Below are positions 1 to 6,751 of a stretch of DNA of 22,730 nt, in pieces. The notes under the pieces are model-generated. The model saw nothing but the letters and a program-made list of their open reading frames with translations. It was not told where the DNA came from and did not search any database. The translations under genes and the position numbers were made by a program. The stretch lies in the IMG/VR virus record IMGVR_UViG_3300035703_000422, positions 1-22,730 of that record; one strand, 5' to 3'. Origin of the DNA: a virus. How positions within the stretch are numbered: position 1 is the stretch's first letter; each line of letters begins with the position of its first letter.

Positions 1-1909
1 TTGATAGCGCCTGATCTCCAACCGTGCTAGTTAGGGTGTCTAGTCGTGAAGCCGACGATGTTCCATCTGGAAATACTTCTGCAGTCACTACGCTCAGCGC
101 TGCAGCTGTCGCAAGTCGCGCGGTACCGTCTGTGTTGAACACCTCGGCTGCAAGCCCGTCGATGCGGCTCGCGCTCGATGTGCCATTAGGGAACACCTCG
201 GTTTCGATGGTGCTCAGGGCAGAGGCTGTAGCAAGCCGCGACGTGCCGTTCGGGTTAAACACCTCAGAGGTAAGGAGATCAATCCGGCTGGCTTGAGAGG
301 TCCCATTGGGGAATACCTCAGCCTCGATCAGGCTCACCGCCGACGCCGTAGCCAATCGAGAGCTACCGTTCGGGTTGAAAACTTCAGCCGTCAAAGTATC
401 CAGTCGGCTGGCATTTGCCGTGCCGTCTGGGAATACCTCGGTGATGACTGTGTTCAATGCAGACGCAGTCGCAAGGCGGCTCGAACCATCCGCGTTGAAC
501 ACCTCTGCGCTCAACAGGTCGATCCGACTGGCATTCGCCGTCCCGTTCGGGAAGACCTCCGCTGTCACGGTGTTCAGTGCAGAGGCGGTAGCAAGACGCG
601 AGCTGCCGTCACCGTTAAATACTTCAGCGGTCAGCAGGTCAATGCGACTCGCGCTCGCGGTTCCATCGGGAAACACTTCCGTCTTGAGCAGCTGGGCGAT
701 GTTGGATGTCGCCACGACGCCGGTCGTTTCGTTGTTGACCGTAGATTCCAGTGTGTCCAAGCGACTGGCAGAAGCCGTTCCGTTAGGGAACACCTCTGTC
801 TTCAGCTGGCTCGCGATTTGAGCTGTAGCGTTGACGCCATTGACCGGGTCATCGACCGTGCTCTTGAGCGCAAGAATGGCTTGCGCAGAAGGTGACGTAC
901 TGCTCGGATCGATCAGGTTGATCTGCGTGATTGACGAGAAGTTCGCGCCGGTCAGGCTAGCCAAGCTGTTGTACTGACCAACCAGCTGCCAGTACGTCGT
1001 ATTCGTGGGCACGTTACCGGTCGTCGTAACCTTCGCCCGATAGATGTAGCTGAGCCCAAGGACCGTGTAGCGGGCTAGGTCCCCCGCGACATATGTGATG
1101 GTCGGGCTGTACTCGCCAATGTTCTCGACGGCGTCGATCTGCGCTTCGAGATCTTCCTTTGCGGCGTTGATCGCATTGGTTCGATCTATGATCTCAGTGT
1201 TGATAGCCGCGGTGCGATCCGCCACTTCTTTGCTGATGCGAGTGACGTTCGCGCGGGTCTGGTCGAAAGCGCTGTCTATTCGCGTCGCAAGATCACGAGA
1301 CAAGCTGCTCTCAAGGATCTGCCCCTCGATAGCGGCAATCAGGACCGCAGGGTCGATGCCCGTCGTTACCTCGGTGCCGAACGAGCTGTTCCATGCGGAC
1401 TTTATGCCCGCTGCAGAGACCGTCCTGACCCAGTAGTAGACCGTACGGTTCTCGCCCACCACGTCCGTGAAGAACTGGCTGGTCGAGGTGCCGATCAGCG
1501 CGGCAGCCGACAGGTCGTTCGAGAAAGCACGCCACACTTCCCAGTACGACTGGTTCGGGAAGCCCGACATGTTCCACGACAGGAAAACAGTGTCGAAAAC
1601 AGCTGTTGCCTTGAGTTCCGTGGGCGCAGGCGGAGGCGTCAGGTCTTTCGTCGGGTCGTACAGCTCAGGGATCCCGCCGTCGAGCAGCGTCGATCGCACA
1701 CGAACTGGTGTGCTGAGCAGGCTTGATGCACTACCGGTTGTGTCTGTCTGAACCACGCCCAGTGCTTCGAGGTCACGGAATGTGACCCCAGCATCGAGCT
1801 GGTCACCGCGGCGACCGACACGGACCTCCAGTGCCTCTTTGAGCGCACCGACGACTTCTGCTGCGTTGGTCCCGTCGAACTCTGGGATATTCGGCAGCTT
1901 CGTCGTCAT
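1..1909 (-). CDS. Phage tail-tip / host-specificity protein with FN3 domain and 40-residue repeats (C-terminus outside window)
   Basis: The frame is open from an ATG at 1909 to the left edge without a stop, giving 636 visible residues. The ATG overlaps the TGA of the upstream 862-residue gene (ATGA), so translation is probably coupled. Visible order: an N-terminal segment beginning MTTKLPNIPEF; a fibronectin type III-like domain at about residues 92-183 (strands LSWNMSG, YWEVWRA, YYWVRTVSAAG); a helical, coiled-coil-like stretch at about 190-260; a short module with Y, AGDLARY, YRAKV, P and YW spacing that resembles a chitin-binding (CBM5/12) fold, encoded near 976-1118; then about six copies of a 40-residue repeat to the window edge. 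This layout is typical of trimeric receptor-binding tail proteins at the distal tail. The tail-protein role is well supported by context; the receptor is unknown. Confidence 0.85.
   Translation of the reverse strand, partial: MTTKLPNIPEFDGTNAAEVVGALKEALEVRVGRRGDQLDAGVTFRDLEALGVVQTDTTGSASSLLSTPVRVRSTLLDGGIPELYDPTKDLTPPPAPTELKATAVFDTVFLSWNMSGFPNQSYWEVWRAFSNDLSAAALIGTSTSQFFTDVVGENRTVYYWVRTVSAAGIKSAWNSSFGTEVTTGIDPAVLIAAIEGQILESSLSRDLATRIDSAFDQTRANVTRISKEVADRTAAINTEIIDRTNAINAAKEDLEAQIDAVENIGEYSPTITYVAGDLARYTVLGLSYIYRAKVTTTGNVPTNTTYWQLVGQYNSLASLTGANFSSITQINLIDPSSTSPSAQAILALKSTVDDPVNGVNATAQIASQLKTEVFPNGTASASRLDTLESTVNNETTGVVATSNIAQLLKTEVFPDGTASASRIDLLTAEVFNGDGSSRLATASALNTVTAEVFPNGTANASRIDLLSAEVFNADGSSRLATASALNTVITEVFPDGTANASRLDTLTAEVFNPNGSSRLATASAVSLIEAEVFPNGTSQASRIDLLTSEVFNPNGTSRLATASALSTIETEVFPNGTSSASRIDGLAAEVFNTDGTARLATAAALSVVTAEVFPDGTSSASRLDTLTSTVGDQALS
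40..790 (-). repeat. Tandem 120-bp (40-residue) coding repeats in the tail-tip gene
   Basis: Within the tail-tip gene the translation alternates a 22-residue half (AEVFN-x-DGSSRLATASALNTV type) with an 18-residue half (AEVFPNGTASASRIDLL type). Together they give a 120-base period, visible as GGGAA(C/T)ACCTC-like blocks on the plus strand near 190, 310, 430, 550 and 670. The two halves share the core EVF-N/P-x-G-(S/T) followed by S/A-R-L/I, so the 40-mer itself looks like an old duplication. The protein pattern is well kept while synonymous positions differ between copies. Such repeats usually form a trimeric stalk that sets fibre length. Confidence 0.9.
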
Positions 1910-4494
1910 AGGTTCTTCAGCTCCCACGCAGACTGCGCCAGAGCCACGCCCGTTACGTCACTGGTACCTGTGATCTCCACGTACCACTCGCGGGCGAGGA
2001 AGCCCGAGTGCAGGCGGAACGGGTTCGAGCTGGTGACCGTGTACGTGCGCTCCGTGCCGTCCGCAGTGACCTTGAGGGTGACCGGGTACGTGTTGGCAAT
2101 CACCTGACCAAACGACATGTTGATCGGTGACGGCAGCGCGGCGATCTTCGAGATCCAGCGGTACGTGCGATTGCTGTTGCCAGCGAACAGAGATTCCAAC
2201 CCGCTTGCCGTGAGGACGTACAGGTTGTCGTCCTGCACCACACGGTGACCGGCGTAGGCGACCACGTCGGTTTCGCACCACGTAGCCGTCTGTCCGGTGG
2301 GGTCAAAGATGAACATCTTGACCGCGCTGTTCACCGTGCAGAAACCGAGGTAGCGGTTTTCGTGCCAGTAGCCGTGGATGCTCGACGGGTTGTACGCCTG
2401 CCACTGTGCTTGGCTCAGGACGCCCGCCGTGAGTACACGCGCACCGCCGGCGCCTATCATCACCAAACCGTCCGGAGAGGCGTAGATGATCCCGTTCTCG
2501 GTCTCCACGATCGATCGCTTGGACACACACGCCTGTTCGAGCGGCAGCTTCTGCACCGTCATGGACTTCGGGTCCACGCCAGTCACGATGTACGGATGCG
2601 CCTTCGTCAGGATCGCAGCCGACTGACCGAATACGCCCATGCCGACCACCGGGAACTCCACAGTCAGGCGAGCGCCGGCGGGCCATGCGCTCGGCAGGTA
2701 AGGCTCAGAGAAGCAGATGGTCTTTTCCTGAGACCACCCGATGGCGATTCCATTCGCCATTAACCGCAATCCCTGCAGATCGGATGGCGGCTGTAGCCAG
2801 TCCGTGGACGGTAGGACTTCACCAAGGGATGCCTGCGGCACGTTGTCCTGCGTCGAACTCACGCCGATGAGGACTTCCTTGACGAACTGAAAGCTCGTCG
2901 CGGCATTGCCCGTGGCGCTGCGATACAGGTAGATCTTGGTGACGTTGTAGTTGCCAGTGGGAGCCCCGGAGATATTGGAAACAGTGACCGGGGATTCTGG
3001 ATCGATGTCGACGGATTCAGAGGGTTCGCTCGGGGGACCTTCCTCGCCGTACTCGGTAACGTATGTGTAGACATACACCCGGGTCTCGGCATTGCGAGTG
3101 GGCTGGAGGTTGCCTGAGGCGGCGAAGGGTTGATCGGGAGGAGTCAGCGCGTCCGGATTGGTGGGCGCTGCGCGGGAGGCGAGACTCGCGGTGGTTGCAG
3201 AGTCCGTGTAGGTGGTCTGGCTGGCTGGCAGCTCGATGACGAGCTTGTAGTTCGCCTCGGTCACCGTGAAGGTGCCTTCGCTGCTGACCGTGACGTTCTG
3301 GCGGTATATGCGCTTCTTCTCGGCGCCCTCGGGGATCTCGCCACCGTGGACGAGCTTCACCCGAGAGGTGCCGTCCACTACGCCAATAAAGCCGCTGCTG
3401 TTCGACAAGGGGCTTTCATAGCCCGTCTCGTCGACCCAACTGACGGCGTATACGCGCTTCTGAAGGTTGGCGTCAGGCACGTTGACCGTCGACTCGTCGT
3501 CGATCTCCAGCGTCGCCGTAGGAGCGAATACGGGCTTCGGTGGGACGTCCGCCGCACCGGTGGGTATGGTGGGCGCGCTGGTCAGGTCAGCGTCTAGGGC
3601 GTCGTCCTCGTACTTGGTCTGCGTCAGGGGGATCGTCGCCACCCGGCGGTAGACGTCATTGACCTTGCGGTAGATGCGCTTCTGGGTGACAGCCGACTGA
3701 CCGTTGTCGTCGAGCGGGAGTCCAGACAGGGTGACCCGAGCGAGGATACGCTTGGAGATATTCGCCGATCCGGCGCTAACAGCTGTTGCCCCCCTGTCGA
3801 AGGTCAGCGTTCTGCCGTCAGGGATGGTCAGGACCTTGAACGCCCCACTGACCCCGACGACAACCAAGTAATCGTTAAGTTCAAATTCGTGTGAGTTGGT
3901 GAACGTCACCGTGACCGTCGTCCCAACGACAGCAAGGGTCGCCGGGTACAGACCGAAGTCGTAGTGGTTCGAGAGGACCGTGGTCTTCGCCGTGACGCCG
4001 AGCGCGGACTCTTTGGTGCCGGCAGCATTCAGGAAGGTGACAGCGTATTCGCGCGTCTGGGTGGTCGCATCGGACACTACGGCGCCCGTGGCGATCGGCG
4101 TGTTCGCAGGCTTAGGCAGTCCGAGGCGATAGTACTGCGACGGGTACGGCGCATTCCCGCCAGCGACGAACATCTTGGGTCCGTACTTGGGGAAGCTGTC
4201 GCCCGTCCAGTACACGCGATCGTACTGGTCTTCCAGAATGGGAGACTCAATCACATCCACTTCCGTGGTCCACGACATCCACTTGGTGTTGTTCAGGACC
4301 GGGTACAGCTTGCGGACGTTCGCTGCAACGAACTGTCCGACCGTAATAGCCGTGCTGCCGTTGGTCTTGTACGGCACAAGGGCGCCCGATTGCAGGCGCG
4401 CATTGAGGGCGTACTGAGCCTCAGCGTCGTTGAGCAAGCGCGGGTCGACCAGTGGTCGCATCCCGGCGAAGCCTTTGAGGACGAGCGCCGCCAT
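1906..4494 (-). CDS. Large virion structural protein, nozzle/tail-hub-like (862 aa)
   Basis: The 862-residue protein starts at an ATG that overlaps the TAA of the preceding gene (TAATG). The N-terminus (VLKGFAGMRPLVDPRLL, then a QYALNARLQSGAL stretch) matches a pattern I associate with podovirus nozzle or tail-tube-B-like proteins. The middle holds three tandem beta-rich modules at about residues 147-311, 345-447 and 470-565. Each opens with R-x-Y-x-V/Y-x-F/W/Y and G-x-E, and carries a K/T-x-I-Y-R/L-x strand. The C-terminal third is rich in short beta segments such as GIIYASPDGLVMIG and NLYVLTASGLESLF, suggestive of a propeller. No membrane segments are seen. A place in the tail between adaptors and tip is inferred from gene order; the exact name is uncertain. 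Confidence 0.75.
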   Translation of the reverse strand: MAALVLKGFAGMRPLVDPRLLNDAEAQYALNARLQSGALVPYKTNGSTAITVGQFVAANVRKLYPVLNNTKWMSWTTEVDVIESPILEDQYDRVYWTGDSFPKYGPKMFVAGGNAPYPSQYYRLGLPKPANTPIATGAVVSDATTQTREYAVTFLNAAGTKESALGVTAKTTVLSNHYDFGLYPATLAVVGTTVTVTFTNSHEFELNDYLVVVGVSGAFKVLTIPDGRTLTFDRGATAVSAGSANISKRILARVTLSGLPLDDNGQSAVTQKRIYRKVNDVYRRVATIPLTQTKYEDDALDADLTSAPTIPTGAADVPPKPVFAPTATLEIDDESTVNVPDANLQKRVYAVSWVDETGYESPLSNSSGFIGVVDGTSRVKLVHGGEIPEGAEKKRIYRQNVTVSSEGTFTVTEANYKLVIELPASQTTYTDSATTASLASRAAPTNPDALTPPDQPFAASGNLQPTRNAETRVYVYTYVTEYGEEGPPSEPSESVDIDPESPVTVSNISGAPTGNYNVTKIYLYRSATGNAATSFQFVKEVLIGVSSTQDNVPQASLGEVLPSTDWLQPPSDLQGLRLMANGIAIGWSQEKTICFSEPYLPSAWPAGARLTVEFPVVGMGVFGQSAAILTKAHPYIVTGVDPKSMTVQKLPLEQACVSKRSIVETENGIIYASPDGLVMIGAGGARVLTAGVLSQAQWQAYNPSSIHGYWHENRYLGFCTVNSAVKMFIFDPTGQTATWCETDVVAYAGHRVVQDDNLYVLTASGLESLFAGNSNRTYRWISKIAALPSPINMSFGQVIANTYPVTLKVTADGTERTYTVTSSNPFRLHSGFLAREWYVEITGTSDVTGVALAQSAWELKNL

Positions 4495-4805
4495 TACCAG
4501 AGGTCCTTGCGAGCCCAGTGGTTCGCGCTGAACTTGTCGTCCTTGGTGAGCTTGCCATCCTTGTTACGGATGCCACCCGAACGCTTGAGGTAATTCTCGC
4601 GGCGCTTCTCGCTGCCGTGCTGGGTGTAGTCCTCGTAGCCACGAAGACCGTACTTCACCAGCTTCACATCGTCGCCCTTCTTGGCGAGGACCATCTTTTT
4701 GGCGCTGTCACCGGCGGGGGCTTTCTTCGGCTTGTTGAAGCCGTCGAACGTGTGACCCCGATAGACCAGCTTGCCGCCTTCGCGCTTGACGTCTTTCGCT
4801 TTCAT
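4494..4805 (-). CDS. Small basic DUF5754-like phage protein (103 aa)
   Basis: A 103-residue, lysine- and arginine-rich protein with ATG preceded by GAGG at good spacing. The segment KLVKYGLRGYEDYTQHGSEK followed by RRENYLKRSGG resembles the Y-G-x-x-G-Y-x-D-Y-T-x-H-x-x-x-x-R-R-x-N-Y-x-x-R pattern of DUF5754-type proteins found in phages and large viruses, whose function is unknown. It lies just after a terminator-like hairpin and is joined by TAATG to the 862-residue tail protein, so it may be the first gene of the last tail sub-operon. A structural or assembly role is only inferred from context. The family match is from memory and needs a profile search. Confidence 0.6.
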   Translation of the reverse strand: MKAKDVKREGGKLVYRGHTFDGFNKPKKAPAGDSAKKMVLAKKGDDVKLVKYGLRGYEDYTQHGSEKRRENYLKRSGGIRNKDGKLTKDDKFSANHWARKDLW

Positions 4806-4826
4806 CGCGTCCTCGTAGAAAGAAGA

Positions 4827-4846
4827 AGCCCCACCGGAGTGGGGCT
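4827..4846 (-). terminator. Hairpin terminator-like element before the DUF5754-like gene
   Basis: Perfect inverted repeat: AGCCCCAC at 4827-4834 and GTGGGGCT at 4839-4846 around a CGGA loop. Read on the minus strand it comes just after the stop of the 57-residue gene and is followed by a pyrimidine tract (TTCTTCTTTCT). That gives the look of an intrinsic terminator, probably leaky because tail genes continue downstream. The T tract is broken by C, so it could instead be an RNA-stability hairpin. Confidence 0.65.
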
Positions 4847-4850
4847 CTTG

Positions 4851-5024
4851 TTACTCAGCTTTCGCAGCTTCCTTCGGCGGCTCAGCGGGCGGTGCCAGCT
4901 GGACCTGCGCCTGTTGCTGCAATTTGTTGATCAAACCAGCGACCGCCTCGAACGGCTGCTTGGCGAGGGCGGCAACCAGTAGGTTCCCCTCCTCCATCGT
5001 GACTTCAAACTTCAGTGTGCTCAC
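4851..5024 (-). CDS. Hypothetical small protein, GTG start (57 aa)
   Basis: An open frame from a GTG at 5024 to a TAA at 4853-4851 encodes 57 residues. It is supported by a strong GGAGG five bases before the GTG and by filling the space between the Hint protein gene and the terminator. The ATG three codon-phases upstream gives only a very short frame, so GTG is the likely start. The N-terminal half (LKFEVTMEEGNLLVAALAKQ) looks like a short strand plus helix, followed by a Gln-rich helix and a Pro/Ala/Glu-rich tail. It has no membrane segment. I do not recognise the family; many phages carry similar small acidic proteins near tail genes. Confidence 0.7.
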   Translation of the reverse strand: MSTLKFEVTMEEGNLLVAALAKQPFEAVAGLINKLQQQAQVQLAPPAEPPKEAAKAE

Positions 5025-5042
5025 ACATACCTCCGTGGATGG

Positions 5043-5081
5043 TTCCGTACGTACCGGTATTGTTTAGTTTACCGGACGGAA
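5043..5081 (-). promoter_or_regulatory. Bulged stem-loop in the Hint-gene / 57-aa-gene spacer
   Basis: Outer arms TTCCGT (5043-5048) and ACGGAA (5076-5081) and inner arms CCGGTA (5054-5059) and TACCGG (5070-5075) form a 12-bp stem with a five-base bulge (5049-5053) and a ten-base loop. There is no T tract, so a simple terminator is unlikely. The minus-strand loop and 3' arm read CTAAACAATACCGG, almost the same as a sequence in the stem-loop upstream of the capsid gene. RNA processing, mRNA protection or a phage promoter are all possible. Confidence 0.55.
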
Positions 5082-5106
5082 GCAGGAATTCCCCTGTGTT
5101 TGTGCG

Positions 5107-6042
5107 TTAATAGACCAGAACGTGGTTCGCGTAGAACCGGGTATTGCCGAACGTGTAGACGGCGCCCGGATACACGATGCGCTCGATCTTCACGATCTTT
5201 TTGGGGCTACCAAGTTCGTTTACGACACTATCCCCAAGCTCGACGACCTTCGCGAGACCCATGTCCTTGTACTCGGGTACCGGGACGAGAGACGCATATC
5301 CCTTACCGAGGATGTACAGCGGATGCTCCTCGGATGCTTTGAGCGTAGAGCCGTCCTCAAAGGTGTACTGGTACATCGGGCGCTCGGTACGGACGATGAC
5401 CTCGGTCACCGGCACGGCGACATTGGTCTTGAGCTCCTCGCTGTACGTGAGGATGAAGTCGCCAACCTGCACTTCGCCGATCGCCCTGAGCGAGCCGTCG
5501 CCCATGAGGATCAAAGTGTCTGGCGTGAAGCAACAGAACGGGCATCCCGTGTACTCGGTCTCCAGAAAAACCCGCCAATACCGGGTGTTGCTGCCCGAAG
5601 TCGCGTTGACCTCGAACTCGGCGATTCGATATGCATTAAAGCCAGTACCTAGGACGAAATTCGCTGTATTGCCTGTCCCGCTGCCAGACGCGACCAGCGT
5701 GCTTCCGTCAACCTGACCGGCGCCAAATTGACCGGACACTCGGGTCCATGTCCACGAAGCGGACTGGGTGCAGGAGATGGAGCGCTGCGCAGTGCCGCCA
5801 GCTTCACCATAGAAATAATCCTGAATCAAAACGCGGCTGCTGGACGACGTACTGCCATCAGGGCTAAACGTACCGCCTGACGGCGGGACGCTTTTGCCAT
5901 AGAAATCACTAAACGCAATCGTCCCACTTGGGAATGTACCGCTGGAGTGTGATGTCCCGCGATACGAGTTCAAGTCATTGCCTCGACCAAACTCCGCGTT
6001 GATCTGCGACATGCTAATTGCGCCGGATGACTGCAATGGCAT
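5107..6042 (-). CDS. Phage structural protein with C-terminal Hint (hedgehog/intein-type) autoprocessing domain (311 aa)
   Basis: ATG at 6042 is preceded by AAGGT at seven bases. The N-terminus (SGAISMSQINAEFG, then LNSYRGT, then IAFSDFYGKS) is the short motif set common at the start of phage tail/minor structural proteins. A Ser/Gly/Thr-rich beta domain follows to about residue 165. From Cys171 the sequence fits a Hint fold: block A is CFTPDTLILMGDGS with IGEVQVGD; block B is LKASEEHPLYILGKG with His240; the C-terminal strands are VYTFGN and FYANHVLVY. The protein stops where canonical inteins carry HN plus a nucleophile, so N-terminal thioester formation or cleavage is possible but full splicing is not expected. 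A CPFCC cluster (Cys167, 170, 171) sits at the junction. The Hint call is strong; activity is inferred. Confidence 0.8.
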   Translation of the reverse strand: MPLQSSGAISMSQINAEFGRGNDLNSYRGTSHSSGTFPSGTIAFSDFYGKSVPPSGGTFSPDGSTSSSSRVLIQDYFYGEAGGTAQRSISCTQSASWTWTRVSGQFGAGQVDGSTLVASGSGTGNTANFVLGTGFNAYRIAEFEVNATSGSNTRYWRVFLETEYTGCPFCCFTPDTLILMGDGSLRAIGEVQVGDFILTYSEELKTNVAVPVTEVIVRTERPMYQYTFEDGSTLKASEEHPLYILGKGYASLVPVPEYKDMGLAKVVELGDSVVNELGSPKKIVKIERIVYPGAVYTFGNTRFYANHVLVY

Positions 6043-6051
6043 AACGCTACC

Positions 6052-6372
6052 TTACGACGCCCACGGGATCGGCTTGGTCTGCATTGCAGCCTCTTCGATC
6101 ATGCGGGCAATGACGTTAGCGATGTGCTCCTTTGCGTGAATCGTTGACCGGCTTTCGTCGATCCAAGCGACCACCTGCTCGCGCGACAACGACTCGAAAG
6201 GCGTGAAGGTCGCGGGAGTCGCATCGGGCAACCGCACCGTTACGGGAAGGTGGAACGTCACGTCTCCGTCAGCGCCCCACACGTTCACATCGATCTCGCG
6301 CACCACGTCAGACAGCGCGCCCTGTGAAGCGACGCGCAGACCGTTGATGGCGTACGTGTATGTGACAGCCAT
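6052..6372 (-). CDS. Small phage protein, paralogue of the upstream 118-aa protein (106 aa)
   Basis: A 106-residue protein with ATG preceded by GGAG at six bases, 12 bases after the preceding stop. It aligns end to end with its neighbour: MAVTYTYAINGLRVASQGAL against MALVYTYKINGARVVSQAGL, then DVVREIDVNV/DVVKELDVTV, LP-x-x-V-x-L-x-DA, a central F-x-x-F-x-SL-x-x-EQ, an AWI-x-ES block, HIA-x-V, and the ends KPIPWA/KPLPWA. The pattern matches small phage proteins I would place in a DUF7936-type family, of unknown function. The N-terminal half looks beta and the C-terminal half helical. The gene sits between fibre and Hint protein, so a fibre-assembly or virion accessory role is plausible but unproven. 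Confidence 0.7.
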   Translation of the reverse strand: MAVTYTYAINGLRVASQGALSDVVREIDVNVWGADGDVTFHLPVTVRLPDATPATFTPFESLSREQVVAWIDESRSTIHAKEHIANVIARMIEEAAMQTKPIPWAS

Positions 6373-6384
6373 GCGCGGCTCCGA

Positions 6385-6741
6385 TTAGCGAACCGGGGCG
6401 GGAGCGGCGGGCTCAGTCGGCGCGGGCGCCCACGGCAGCGGCTTGGATTCCATCGAGAGCTTCTCTACTTCCTTGGCGACCACGTAGGCAATGTGCCCCT
6501 TGATGCCGTCGAGCTGCGGGGACTCAGCGATCCACGCAATCATCTGCTCCTCAGTGAGGCTGTCGAACGCCGTGAAGCTGTTCGGGTCAGCGTCTTCGAG
6601 CTTAACCTGCGTCGGCAGGTCAAACTTCGCAGCGCCGTCCGTGCCAGTCACTGTGACGTCGAGTTCCTTGACCACGTCGGTCAAGCCAGCCTGCGACACC
6701 ACACGGGCGCCATTGATCTTGTAGGTATAAACAAGTGCCAT
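6385..6741 (-). CDS. Small phage protein, first of a tandem paralogous pair (118 aa)
   Basis: A 118-residue protein whose ATG follows GAGGAG at good spacing, ten bases after the fibre gene. It is the paralogue of the 106-residue protein immediately downstream and differs mainly by a C-terminal extension rich in Ala and Pro (APAPTEPAAPAPVR). That extension may be a flexible linker. The shared fold has an N-terminal YTYKINGARV strand, a middle LPTQVKLEDADP segment, and a helical LTEEQMIAWIAES segment. No catalytic motif or membrane segment is visible. The tandem arrangement shows a local duplication followed by divergence. Function unknown. Confidence 0.7.
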   Translation of the reverse strand: MALVYTYKINGARVVSQAGLTDVVKELDVTVTGTDGAAKFDLPTQVKLEDADPNSFTAFDSLTEEQMIAWIAESPQLDGIKGHIAYVVAKEVEKLSMESKPLPWAPAPTEPAAPAPVR

Positions 6742-6751
6742 GTCATTCTCC

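Noticed and set aside
306-821. Plus-strand open frame opposite the tail-tip repeats, with its own repetitive translation
   Set aside because: It is the antisense image of the 40-residue repeats; it has no ribosome site and the minus frame fits the operon.
3964-4593. 209-residue plus-strand open frame
   Set aside because: Arg-rich shadow across two well-supported minus genes, with no family-like motif.
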